From Clostridium hydrogeniformans DSM 21757 (GTDB lineage: Bacteria; Bacillota; Clostridia; Clostridiales; Clostridiaceae): a stretch of DNA of 64,000 nt. Positions within the stretch are counted from its first letter, which is position 1. The number at the start of each line of letters is the position of its first letter. This document shows, piece by piece, positions 9,027 to 18,550 of this stretch. The DNA lies in the NCBI RefSeq assembly GCF_000686705.1, contig NZ_JMLJ01000003.1, positions 248,001-312,000 on the forward strand, given 5' to 3'. Position numbers and translations under genes: made by a program. Under the pieces are notes generated by a model. The model had not been told where the DNA came from. It saw only the letters and a program-made list of their open reading frames with translations, and ran no database searches.

Positions 9027-10211
9027 CTATTTTTCTATTTGTATCTCTGCTGCACCGCTTTCTATTGCTACTTTTTTAATAGCTTCTGCTACCTTAACTG
9101 CAACATTTCTATCTAAAGCATATGGAATTACGTTATTCTCATTTAAGTCTTCATCTTTTATCATAGAAGCTATAGCATAAGCTGCTGCTATTTTCATTTC
9201 CTCATTTATTTCTTTTGCTCTAACATCTAAAGCGCCTCTAAATATTCCTGGAAAAGCTAATACGTTATTAACTTGGTTTGGAAAATCTGAACGCCCTGTT
9301 CCTATTACTCTTGCACCAGCTGCTTTTGCTTCATCTGGCATAATTTCTGGAGTTGGGTTTGCCATTGCAAAAATTATTGAATCCTTATTCATAGCTCTTA
9401 CCATATCCTGTGATACGATTCCTGGAGCAGATACCCCTATAAACACATCAGCACCTACTAATGCTTTTGCTAGTGTTCCTTTAATATTATCTGGATTAGT
9501 AATCTTAGCTAAATCCTTTTTAGCTTCATCAACATTTTCAATTTCTCTATAAAGAATACCTGACTTATCACAAACAATTAAATTTTTAACTCCAGAAAAT
9601 AATAATAATTTTGTTATTGCAGTTCCCGCTGCTCCAGCACCATTTACTACTACCTTAAGATTTTCCATTTTCTTTTCTACCACTTTTAAAGCATTTATAA
9701 GTCCAGCTAGAACCACTATAGCTGTTCCATGTTGATCATCATGAAATACAGGTATATCTAATTCTTTTTTTAATCTTTCTTCAATCTCAAAACATCTTGG
9801 TGCTCCAATATCCTCTAAATTTATTCCTCCAAATCCAGGAGCTATAAGCTTAACAGTTCTTATTATTTCCTCTACATCCTTTGTTGCTAAACAAATTGGG
9901 AAGGCATCCACCCCTGCAAACTCTTTAAATAATATTGACTTACCCTCCATTACAGGAAGTCCAGCTTTTGGTCCTATGTCTCCTAATCCAAGAACTGCTG
10001 AACCATCTGTTACTACAGCAACTAAATTCCCCTTTGAAGTATACTTGTACACGTTTTCTTCATCTTCATGGATTTTTCTACAAGGCTCTGCAACTCCTGG
10101 AGTATAAGCTAAACTCAAATCTTCTTTTGTTTTAACTTTTACCTTGCTTACCACCTCAATCTTTCCAACTTTTTCTTCATGTAATTTTAAGCTTTCTTCA
10201 AAGTAATTCAT
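9027..10211 (-). CDS. NAD(P)-dependent malic enzyme
   Basis: The 394-residue size is that of the small bacterial malic enzymes that lack the phosphotransacetylase domain. Visible motifs are SLAYTPGVAEPC (substrate site), DGSAVLGLGDIGPKAGLPVM (catalytic tyrosine/lysine region), HDDQHGTAIV and the dinucleotide-binding VVNGAGAAGTA. It converts malate to pyruvate and CO2. The permease and the sensor pair follow on the same strand, so this looks like a malate use operon. A GGAAGGATG ribosome site precedes the ATG. Confidence 0.94.
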   Translation of the reverse strand: MNYFEESLKLHEEKVGKIEVVSKVKVKTKEDLSLAYTPGVAEPCRKIHEDEENVYKYTSKGNLVAVVTDGSAVLGLGDIGPKAGLPVMEGKSILFKEFAGVDAFPICLATKDVEEIIRTVKLIAPGFGGINLEDIGAPRCFEIEERLKKELDIPVFHDDQHGTAIVVLAGLINALKVVEKKMENLKVVVNGAGAAGTAITKLLLFSGVKNLIVCDKSGILYREIENVDEAKKDLAKITNPDNIKGTLAKALVGADVFIGVSAPGIVSQDMVRAMNKDSIIFAMANPTPEIMPDEAKAAGARVIGTGRSDFPNQVNNVLAFPGIFRGALDVRAKEINEEMKIAAAYAIASMIKDEDLNENNVIPYALDRNVAVKVAEAIKKVAIESGAAEIQIEK

Positions 10212-10344
10212 TTATATCATCCTTCCTCTTTGTTAATCGTTTACCGTAGTTAAAGCATATCAACAAATTTAATACATTAAAATATTATGAAAGTTTAAAA
10301 TAAATTTTGGTCATAAAGAATATTTTGATATTTTTTTAACAATA

Positions 10345-10386
10345 AAAATGGGCTATCTCACCTTTTATTGTGAGACAGCCCATTTT
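10345..10386 (-). terminator. Terminator after pgmB
   Basis: AAAATGGGCT, a one-base mismatch and TCTCAC pair with GTGAGA and AGCCCATTTT around an 8-nt loop. It closes the glycoside operon on the minus strand and separates it from the malic enzyme promoter. Confidence 0.88.
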
Positions 10387-10399
10387 AAAATTATTATTA

Positions 10400-11047
10400 T
10401 TATTTTAAAGCTTTTCTAATTATATCTAGATTTAATTCTCCTGTAGAATCTACTAATAAATCTGCTCCAAATAGATCTCCTACCCCTATTGAAAAAATCT
10501 CTGCCCTATTTATTGCCTCTATTCCAGCTTCAGCATCTTCAATAGCAACACAATTACATGCATCTACCCCTACCATTTCAGCAGCTTTTAGAAATATATC
10601 TGGTGCTGGTTTTGAATTTTTTACTGCTTTTGGATCTGCTATAGCATCTATCTTTTCTAATAGATTTAACTTTTCTAAAATATATGGTGCATTTTGAGAA
10701 ATAGATGCTATTGATATTTTTATATTATTATCTATTAACTCATTAAACAAATCTACAATCCCTGGTAAAACATCATCTGGTGTAAGTTTCTTTAATAACT
10801 CTTTATATAAATTATTTTTTTTAGTTCTATAGTATTCTTTTTCTTCTTCTGTTAATGATGTAATATTGCCATGGGCTAATATTCTCTCAAAGGATAGTAC
10901 CCTATCTACACCTTTAAGCTTCTCATTAAACTTTTCATCTATTTCAACCCCAACTTCTTTAGCTATAGTCTTCCATGCTATAAAGTGAAACTTTGCTGTA
11001 TCTGCTATTACTCCATCTAAATCAAATAATACTGCTTTTATTTCCAT
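10400..11047 (-). CDS. pgmB: Beta-phosphoglucomutase-type HAD enzyme
   Basis: The 215-residue protein carries the HAD motif FDLDGVIADT (D9, D11), the substrate loop KGVDR, and SKPAPDIF and IEDAEAGI for motifs III and IV. These match beta-phosphoglucomutase, which turns beta-glucose-1-phosphate into glucose-6-phosphate in the cytoplasm. The start overlaps the end of the GH3 gene by 10 nt, so the two are coupled. That coupling is informative, because this enzyme needs a beta-sugar-1-phosphate and no GH65 or GH94 phosphorylase is in view. Confidence 0.88.
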   Translation of the reverse strand: MEIKAVLFDLDGVIADTAKFHFIAWKTIAKEVGVEIDEKFNEKLKGVDRVLSFERILAHGNITSLTEEEKEYYRTKKNNLYKELLKKLTPDDVLPGIVDLFNELIDNNIKISIASISQNAPYILEKLNLLEKIDAIADPKAVKNSKPAPDIFLKAAEMVGVDACNCVAIEDAEAGIEAINRAEIFSIGVGDLFGADLLVDSTGELNLDIIRKALK

Positions 11048-12801
11048 TTTGAAATATCTCCTGTGAATGGTTCAAATTCTAATTTTACAGGACTTTGTCC
11101 TTTAAATTCGCTTCTACCAAGTAATTTATCTACTAATGAATCTAGTACCTCATCTGTTGATGCATAAGTATTAACAACTGTTTCTACATTGTCTAAATCA
11201 TATTGATGATATGGGTTAGCTATGGATATCATCATAGTTGGAACTTCATTTACAAACCATGGTGAATCAAAGCCTCCAAATGATTTGTATTCAACTCTTA
11301 AGTTTGTCTGATTGGACTTTGTTGGTTTATTTATGAAATATATAAACATATCATATTGTTTTCTAAACTCTTCTATACTTTGAGATATTTGTTTCATTCC
11401 TGCGAAAAGATCTGAGTGATCTATCTCTTCAAAAATAAAGCCTTCTTTACTCATTTTATCTATAAACTTCTGATACTTCTTAGGAGCTGGCTTTTTAAAT
11501 TTAAGAGCCATTCTCACATAGAATGGAAGAGATTTTGAGTTTGATAATAAACTAAATATATCATCATCACAGCCTAAGGGAATTATTCCTATTCTCTTTA
11601 TTTTCTTATTATTTAAAGGTAATAAGTTTTGGGTATCCTTAACTAAAGTTATACCTTCATCAGCTATCTTCTTAGCCCATGCTTTATGGTCAGCATCTCC
11701 AACCTTATCAAGTTCTCCTGGAACTAGATTATTACAGCTATGAAGATTTTGATATGCCTTGAGTCCTAAAATACGATCAAGAGCATCATTTAATCTTTCC
11801 TCTGTTATAATTCCCTTTTTGTATCCATTCATCATAAACTTATAATCTTCTGCAAAATTCTTAGGGAATAATAACATATCAATGCCATTAGCTATACACA
11901 TAGGTACTAAATCTTCCCTTCTACCATGTGCCCCAAATCCAGTCATTAATGTTGAATCTGTCATAACAAGACCATTAAACTGAAGATCTTTTCTTAATAA
12001 ACCAGTTAATAAGTGTTTAGATAAGCTTCCTGGAGTTAGTCTATCCTCATCTTCTATATTATTCTTATCATAGTATGAAGGGAAAGCAATATGCCCTACC
12101 ATAACACCAGTTGCTCCATTATCAATATTTTCTCTGTATACTTTTCCAAAAGTACTCGTCCAATCTTCATAAGATAAGCTATTTACAGTTTTAATAACGT
12201 GCTGATCACGTCCATCTACTCCATCCCCTGGAAAGTGCTTAAGAGTTACAGATCCACCATGCTTTTGAACCCCATTAGTATATGCCTGTCCCATCTTTGA
12301 AACTAAGTCCACTTTATCTCCGAAGCATCTTATATTTGCAATAGGGTTTTCCCAGTTAAAGTTTATATCTAAAATTGGTGCAAAAGCCATATTCCCACCT
12401 AGTGCTTTTGCTTCTTTTATACAAACTTCACCTAACCTAAAAGCATTTTCAACATCATTTGTTGCAGCTACTATCATCTCATTACCAACTTCTGTTCCCT
12501 CTTCTGCTAATCCATTAGCTCCAGCTTCTAAATTAGCAGCTAAAAATAGAGGAATCTTAGCTTCTTCTTGTAGTTTTTTATGTGCATTAACTACAGCTTT
12601 TGCCTTCATTGGTCTAAGCATCACACCACCTGGCTTTATTTTAGAAATCAATTCAAGAGTTTCCTTCTTGTCATCTCCAGCCATTGTAAAAAATAGTTGT
12701 CCTATTTTCTCTTCTATTGTCATTTTATTCTTTGTATCTTTTACCCATTTTATTTGTTCTTTATTTAAATAAAATGGTTTTTTAGTTAAATCTATACTCA
12801 T
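11038..12801 (-). CDS. GH3 glycosidase or phosphorylase
   Basis: The 587-residue protein has the GH3 TIM barrel (about 25-350) with nucleophile D282 in LVMTDSTLMTGFG and a second alpha/beta domain (about 390-560). The loop LKHFPGDGVDGRDQH (residues 187-201) gives the Asp-His dyad D199/H201 seen in NagZ-type beta-N-acetylhexosaminidases. Some GH3 enzymes with this dyad are known to be phosphorylases. No signal peptide is present, so it acts inside the cell on a disaccharide brought in by the neighbouring symporter, and it hands over to pgmB. Exact sugar is unknown. Confidence 0.88.
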   Translation of the reverse strand: MSIDLTKKPFYLNKEQIKWVKDTKNKMTIEEKIGQLFFTMAGDDKKETLELISKIKPGGVMLRPMKAKAVVNAHKKLQEEAKIPLFLAANLEAGANGLAEEGTEVGNEMIVAATNDVENAFRLGEVCIKEAKALGGNMAFAPILDINFNWENPIANIRCFGDKVDLVSKMGQAYTNGVQKHGGSVTLKHFPGDGVDGRDQHVIKTVNSLSYEDWTSTFGKVYRENIDNGATGVMVGHIAFPSYYDKNNIEDEDRLTPGSLSKHLLTGLLRKDLQFNGLVMTDSTLMTGFGAHGRREDLVPMCIANGIDMLLFPKNFAEDYKFMMNGYKKGIITEERLNDALDRILGLKAYQNLHSCNNLVPGELDKVGDADHKAWAKKIADEGITLVKDTQNLLPLNNKKIKRIGIIPLGCDDDIFSLLSNSKSLPFYVRMALKFKKPAPKKYQKFIDKMSKEGFIFEEIDHSDLFAGMKQISQSIEEFRKQYDMFIYFINKPTKSNQTNLRVEYKSFGGFDSPWFVNEVPTMMISIANPYHQYDLDNVETVVNTYASTDEVLDSLVDKLLGRSEFKGQSPVKLEFEPFTGDISKWK

Positions 12802-12803
12802 TT

Positions 12804-14162
12804 TTATCTTTCCTTTCTCTTTGCTAAATCCTCCATGATTTGTGGATATTTTTTATCTACATCATTGAACATCATAATAATTGCAAATATTAAACATCCA
12901 ATTGAAGGAATCCATAAATACAGCCATTCTATCATTATATTTACATCAGTTGACTGCACATCTAAGCCAGCCTTATACCCTGCTAAACCTAATAATCCTC
13001 CAACTATGGCAGCACCTATACCACCACCAACTTTTGTACCAACACTTGCAGCTGAATAAGTTAATCCCTCTACACGTACTCCTGTTTTCCATTCACCATA
13101 TTCTATACTGTCTGCAACCATAGCAAAGAATCCACTTTGAGAAACTCCCATTATCGCTCCACTTACTATAAGGTAAGCCACAATCAATGGTAACGATTTA
13201 TCTATCCTAATAAAGAAATAAAATGGTATTGTAATAATTGCTAATAATACGCTTGTATATATACAGCTCTTTACCTTTCCGAACTTCTTGTATAAAGGTA
13301 CTGATGCTAACATACCAACTATCATTCCTGGTAAGGATATAATGGATAATATACCTACATATTTAGGATCTCCTAAGTTATATTGAGCAAAATATGCTGT
13401 AGTAGCCATTCTACAAGTAAATGATATAAAAGATACACATCCAGCAATTAGTAATAATATCCAAGGCCTATTTTTAAATAAAGATTTTACTCCTACTTTT
13501 AAGGGAACGTTATCACTATTTTCATCTGCTCCCACTCTTTCTTTAGTTCCTTTAAAGGTTATAAAGAAAAACATAGCTCCTACTAATCCTAGTACAAGAA
13601 AAGTTAAGGTGTATCCTATATTCTCACTTAGAACTGGTGCAACTACTGATACTAATAATATAGCAATCATAGCTCCAGCGCCTCTTAATATACTTAATAC
13701 TCCACGTTCTTGTTGGTCATTAGTCATTTTAGCACTTAGTACTCCGTAAGGAATATTTATTCCTGTATATATGATCATTGTAAGATTATATGTTATAAAG
13801 GCATACATAATATTTACCATATTACTTGAAGTATTCGGTGACCAGAATGTAATAGTTAAAGATAAAGCTAAAGGTAATGAAAGCCACAATAAATATGGTC
13901 TTGCTTTACCATGTTTTGATTTAGTTTTGTCTACTATAATACCAAAAATAACATCTGTGAACCCATCAAAAGTTCTTGATATTAATAAAATCACTCCTGC
14001 TGCAGCTGCTGATATTCCAGCTTTTTCAGTCCAATAGAATAAAATTAATAAAGATAATCCTTGAAAAACAATATTTGATGCTAAGTCACCAGCAGCATAA
14101 CTAAGTTTTTCCTTCATCTTAAGCTTTCCACTATTTGCTGATTTTTCAACTTCTACTATCAT
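12804..14162 (-). CDS. GPH-family sugar:cation symporter
   Basis: The 452-residue protein has twelve membrane helices and the signatures of glycoside-pentoside-hexuronide symporters: SYAAGDLASNIVFQ at the start, DGFTDVIFG and KSKHGKARPYLLW in the first cytoplasmic loop, and DSIEYGEWKTGVR near the middle. It imports a disaccharide or glycoside with sodium or protons. I prefer the ATG at 14162, preceded by GGGTGG at proper spacing, over the GTG at 14171. The GH3 gene follows after 2 nt. Confidence 0.9.
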   Translation of the reverse strand: MIVEVEKSANSGKLKMKEKLSYAAGDLASNIVFQGLSLLILFYWTEKAGISAAAAGVILLISRTFDGFTDVIFGIIVDKTKSKHGKARPYLLWLSLPLALSLTITFWSPNTSSNMVNIMYAFITYNLTMIIYTGINIPYGVLSAKMTNDQQERGVLSILRGAGAMIAILLVSVVAPVLSENIGYTLTFLVLGLVGAMFFFITFKGTKERVGADENSDNVPLKVGVKSLFKNRPWILLLIAGCVSFISFTCRMATTAYFAQYNLGDPKYVGILSIISLPGMIVGMLASVPLYKKFGKVKSCIYTSVLLAIITIPFYFFIRIDKSLPLIVAYLIVSGAIMGVSQSGFFAMVADSIEYGEWKTGVRVEGLTYSAASVGTKVGGGIGAAIVGGLLGLAGYKAGLDVQSTDVNIMIEWLYLWIPSIGCLIFAIIMMFNDVDKKYPQIMEDLAKRKER

Positions 14163-14171
14163 AACTACCAC

Positions 14172-14745
14172 CCATTCTTTTCTTAATATTTATTATTCTT
14201 AAGTTTTAATTTAATACTTTTCTACTTACATATATTCTTGATTTAATGGAACCGCTCCAAACATATTAAAAAATTTTCCCAAATAAAATTTATTTTTATA
14301 ATTGCTTTTGATATTGAATAGCCTATTTCCCCCTAATGCTAATCCCCTAGTAAAATAGTTAAAACACTTAGTGCTACAAATAAAAATTTCTTATTTAATC
14401 TGATTTGTATTCCTCCTAACTTTATTTACTAAATAAGAATTAATAAAATTTTTCACTGAAATTATTTATGACTATCCTTCTTATCTATTAGCTATTACAT
14501 AGGAATTTAAGTTTAAAATTTAATTTATCCATCTGACTAAAACCTTATAAATTAAGGATATTTTAATGAATAAGTTAATTATTTATATTAAAACCCTATA
14601 CCTAGATTATAAGATTGAATAATTAACTTAACCCTCCAACTTTAAACTAAATAACTTCCAATAAATGACCTTGTATACATTTTCATAAATAATGGATTGC
14701 ATAGAAAAAGGGACTTGATTAATTATCAAATCCCTCTTTTTGTTA
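14172..14745. other. Intergenic region upstream of the symporter operon
   Basis: I see no coding frame here. At 14247-14259 a TGGA...TCCA element with a central CCG (TGGAACCGCTCCA) resembles the core of a LacI-family or catabolite operator but misses several consensus positions. The terminator of the regulator gene lies at the right end. A control region for the symporter-GH3-pgmB operon is expected here. Confidence 0.4.
14706..14742 (-). terminator. Terminator after the AraC-GH39 gene
   Basis: On the minus strand AGGGATTTGAT and ATCAAGTCCCT form an 11-bp stem (one G.T pair) around a short AT loop, followed by TTTTTC. It separates the regulator from the symporter operon. Confidence 0.85.
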
Positions 14746-17283
14746 TTAATATATTTTTTTCACAATAATTAGTTGTATTTCATGGGGTAGAACTTCCGTT
14801 TCTATACTTATGTAATCATTAACATCTTCCACCCATGTTTTATAACCACATTCCGCTGCCTTTTCCAAATATCTATATCCATCCTTAGATAAGTCATCTG
14901 GTGCTCCCATTTTAACCCAAGCATCAAAGGAAGAACCTTCATCTCTATTTACTCTATATCTCTCAAATTGATATTTTCCACTTTCTATATAAAGCTTTAA
15001 CTTATAATCTCTTTCACCTGCATCCTTAAATACATGATATCTATTTGTTTGTGATATTTGAGAATAATCAAGTGATCTGTATAAATCATTATAGTGACAA
15101 TAGTTATAAAACAATAATTGATAATCCTCATTTTTCTTTGTAATTATTAACCCCTTATCTTTATAAACAATGTCTTTTCCTAGCTTATTTAAAAACTCAT
15201 AAGCATGGTAACTTGCCTTTTTTATTCCATTGTAGGTTATAAGTCCAAATCCGCCATGAAACAATGGTTGTTCTAAGTTAAACTCTTCAAATAAATCTGT
15301 AAAAGTCCAAAATCCCATTCCATTAACTAAATTAGAGTTTTCAATACATGTTTTAACTATAAGAGCTGCCATAAAACAAGTATCATGAACTAAATCTCTG
15401 GAGTTCATACTAGAATTCCATTCTGTAAGCCAATATTCCTCATAGTTCATATTTAACTTAGAACCTATATCTACCATTTCTTTTATAGTTCTATTTATAT
15501 AGTCTTCATCCCCAAATTCCACTATATCACTAAAATCATAATCACTCATTCCTAAACTTTTATTTGATTTAATATACTCAATTCCTTTATTAAACCTTTG
15601 ATCTTCATGGATATTATCATAAATACTTTTTAAGTGATATGCATGAAATGAAAAGAAATCTAAATAACATCCATGCTCTTTTGAATAATCTTTAAAGTCA
15701 TTAATCCAGCTATTAAAATCTCCTAATTTTAAATTACCAAAACCACCAACCTTAAGGTTTTTATTGATGGATTTTATTTTCTCATAGGTTAATTTAAAAA
15801 AGGTAAAGAATTCTTCTCTACTTCTATCCCAAAATACACTTTCTAAATTTGGCTCATTCCAAAATTCAAAGTACCATTTTTCTATTTCCTCTACCCCATA
15901 TCTATTAATAATATGCCTTACAAAAGCATCAATCATATTTAGCCATTTTTCCATATTATTAGGGGCACTTGTATAACATGACCACATAAATACTTGATTA
16001 TCTGAACTAACTAACTTTTTAGGCATAAACCCTAACTCTATAAATGGTGTTATTCCTAAATTCAGCACTGAATCTAATAAACTATCTATATGATTAAAAT
16101 TATAATATACATCTCCCTTTATATTTTCATTATACACAAGCATTTCATCAGAAAATATTCCATGGAATCTTACATATTTGAAGTTATTATCCTGTTGAAT
16201 CATTTTAAGTTGATTTAATAAATCATATCTTAACCCGTAGGTGGCATGACCAAAGGTAATTAACTTATTCCAACTATTTTTAAGTTCTCCTATAACTTCA
16301 TTAGTTTCTATTTCAAAATCAGTATAGTGGCTTTTCTTTACTTCAAAATCACTTTCATTAAATCTTAAATATTCAAATACCTTTGCTAAGGTCTCCTTAC
16401 TATTAATATTTAAATAATTAATCTTCTTATCTTTAACTTCTTTTATGCTGTTAACTTCTCTATACTGATTAGGGGTAATGCCTAATATACTCTTAAAAAC
16501 TCTATAGTATGACTTTTCATCAGCAAACCCATGTCTATGTGCAACATCTATAATCCTATCCTTGGTAATTATTAAATCATTTAAGGACTTGTTTAATCTT
16601 AAAGTATCTAGAAATGTCTTAACGGATATCCCCATGTTTTCCTTAAAATATCTTGAAATGTACTGGGAGTTTAAAAAGAATTCCCCTGCTATTTTAGGTA
16701 CAGTAAGACTATCGTCATTATAGTTATCATTAATATATTTAACTATGTCATGTAATCTATTCTCACTTTGTTTTACTACAGTATATTTACTTTTATCATT
16801 AACATTAAATTTATTTAAAAGAATTATAATAAGGTCTAATAAATATCTTTTTATTAAAAGTTCATTTGGTTCTTCATTATTTATAACTACATTCATCATC
16901 ATTGCAAGTGTAGCTCGTATTTTATTATAAACCTTTTTATTTTTAGAATCATCCTTACTTGAATCCAAACTAAACTCTATATCTTTCAAATCTATATCAA
17001 ATTTATTTAGATAGGTTTTATTAAATTGAAAAATCAATAATTGGGCTTTTTCTAAATAATCTGTTGATTTTACATAATGAATTACATTGCTATTTATTAA
17101 ATAAAGATCCCCTTCATTTAATACTGTAATCTCTTTACCTACAAAAATCTCAACACTCCCCTTTAAAATAAATAATATTTCTACTTCATCATGCCAATGA
17201 TAAGGAAATGCTTCTAGTGTTTGGGTAAATATTTTAATTTGTGTGTTTGAATTATGATATATATTCTCATATTTATATTGCAT
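14746..17283 (-). CDS. AraC-type regulator fused to a GH39 domain
   Basis: The 845-residue protein begins with a cupin sensor (HWHDEVEILFILKG), continues with a double AraC helix-turn-helix at about 190-290 (LTVPKIAGEFFLNSQYISRY, ITPNQYREV) and ends with a GH39 beta-xylosidase-like barrel from about 310. Both catalytic glutamates of GH39 are present: the acid/base in FEFWNEPN (near 475) and the nucleophile in WLTEWNSS (near 620). The protein has no signal peptide. It may sense or hydrolyse an oligosaccharide while controlling the symporter-GH3-pgmB operon just downstream. Whether the barrel is an enzyme or a ligand sensor is open. Confidence 0.88.
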   Translation of the reverse strand: MQYKYENIYHNSNTQIKIFTQTLEAFPYHWHDEVEILFILKGSVEIFVGKEITVLNEGDLYLINSNVIHYVKSTDYLEKAQLLIFQFNKTYLNKFDIDLKDIEFSLDSSKDDSKNKKVYNKIRATLAMMMNVVINNEEPNELLIKRYLLDLIIILLNKFNVNDKSKYTVVKQSENRLHDIVKYINDNYNDDSLTVPKIAGEFFLNSQYISRYFKENMGISVKTFLDTLRLNKSLNDLIITKDRIIDVAHRHGFADEKSYYRVFKSILGITPNQYREVNSIKEVKDKKINYLNINSKETLAKVFEYLRFNESDFEVKKSHYTDFEIETNEVIGELKNSWNKLITFGHATYGLRYDLLNQLKMIQQDNNFKYVRFHGIFSDEMLVYNENIKGDVYYNFNHIDSLLDSVLNLGITPFIELGFMPKKLVSSDNQVFMWSCYTSAPNNMEKWLNMIDAFVRHIINRYGVEEIEKWYFEFWNEPNLESVFWDRSREEFFTFFKLTYEKIKSINKNLKVGGFGNLKLGDFNSWINDFKDYSKEHGCYLDFFSFHAYHLKSIYDNIHEDQRFNKGIEYIKSNKSLGMSDYDFSDIVEFGDEDYINRTIKEMVDIGSKLNMNYEEYWLTEWNSSMNSRDLVHDTCFMAALIVKTCIENSNLVNGMGFWTFTDLFEEFNLEQPLFHGGFGLITYNGIKKASYHAYEFLNKLGKDIVYKDKGLIITKKNEDYQLLFYNYCHYNDLYRSLDYSQISQTNRYHVFKDAGERDYKLKLYIESGKYQFERYRVNRDEGSSFDAWVKMGAPDDLSKDGYRYLEKAAECGYKTWVEDVNDYISIETEVLPHEIQLIIVKKIY

Positions 17284-18550
17284 TGTTATTCCCTCAACTT
17301 ATTTAAATAACTTTTAAATATTATGTTAGTTAATACTAACAAATATCAATAATATTATCAACTTACTAAGAATGCTTATATTCACACAAAAATAGTCAAT
17401 CTCATTAACTATTTCTATAATATTTTTTAGCTTTTTTCATACTCCTCTGTAAATATATTATCCACTATTCTTAATTACACTCTTTGTCATCCTCTACATC
17501 TTCATACCAGAAATTATTTCTTGGATTTTTTTAATTTAGAAAGTTAAATTTCTTCTGATTATTATCTCATTGATTCTTAATATGTGACATGATATACTAA
17601 AATTGTAACACTATTCCGAATAATCTTGCATAATAAAATTAAAAAGTTAGTGTTATATAGGAAAAAGAAAAGATATGGCAAAGTTTTCAAGAAAAAAATA
17701 GCTAAATTACATTTAGACAAAGGTAGGACTTTAACAGGTCTTGCAAAGTAACATAACATTTCTAAAGCTACCATCAGTGGTTGGACTAAAACTTTTAGTG
17801 AGGATAAAATTTCCCATACTGTACATGATAAATTAAAAAAACTAAAGAAACGTACATCTAAATTTGAAAAAAGAATACAATTTTGAAATGGTCAGTAATC
17901 TTTCATAAAGAAACCTAAGTATGCAAAAAGAAAACCTTATCATATTGTAAAGCATTGTGAATAGAAAATTTAGAGATCCAATAAAAATTTAAAATGATGT
18001 ACAAGCTTTATGTATATTAGGTTTAATTAATTTTATAAAATCAATAAGGGTATTTTCTAACATTCTATGTAAAATTAAAGTAAATAGCTATTTACTTTTT
18101 CACTAGAATATATTGTAGCTATTCATTACTCTAATGATCTTACAGTTCAAACTTCAGCATATTTTATGAATTCTATGCTATAGGAAAAGGTTTTCTTAAA
18201 GAGTACAAAAATATAAGAATTCATTAAACCACTGAATGATATATAAACACCTATGATAATATGAAAATTTCATTTTATCATATTATGACTTTTAATTTAT
18301 AAAAGTCCAACATAAAATCTTTTATAAATAGCGTTTTTCTTAATCTTTGTCCAGAATATTTTATTCTAACATGTTAACTTTTTTCATATGATTTAATGAA
18401 TCAAAGGTCTAATTGTCCTTATATCTCTATATAATCATTATGACTTTTAATTTTTATTTCATATTTATAAAGTTATTACATCAAAACCTAGTTACCTATT
18501 GTAGCCAAATGTCTAAAAACTTATTTTTTATTAAATGGAGGTTATATTAT
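17284..18550. other. Long region with relic DNA and leader of the P5C dehydrogenase gene
   Basis: The left 300 bp holds the regulator promoter. The middle contains transposase debris (listed separately). From 18000 to 18300 short plus-strand pieces such as IHYSNDLTVQTS recall the catalytic part of IS3-type transposases but are broken by stops. The last 200 bp leads to the dehydrogenase and contains no clear riboswitch. Confidence 0.5.
17675..17962 (+). pseudogene. Relic of an IS3-type transposase OrfA
   Basis: Starting with MAKFSRKK, a +1 shift continues into IAKLHLDKGRTLTGLAK, then an in-frame TAA and HNISKATISGWTKTFSED. That is the N-terminal helix-turn-helix of an IS3-family OrfA, with at least one frameshift and two stops. 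The following lysine-rich stretch KLKKLKKRTSKFEKR fits the OrfA leucine-zipper region. No intact OrfB or terminal repeats are found. It cannot encode a working protein. Confidence 0.6.

Noticed and set aside
10231-10245. A cre site upstream of malic enzyme
   Set aside because: GTTAATCGTTTACC matches the centre but not the ends of the consensus.
14247-14259. A catabolite-response (cre) site
   Set aside because: TGGAACCGCTCCA deviates from the consensus at several fixed positions, so I mention it only as a weak operator-like element.
17577-17774. A 65-codon minus-strand frame
   Set aside because: It is antisense to the transposase relic and is explained by it.
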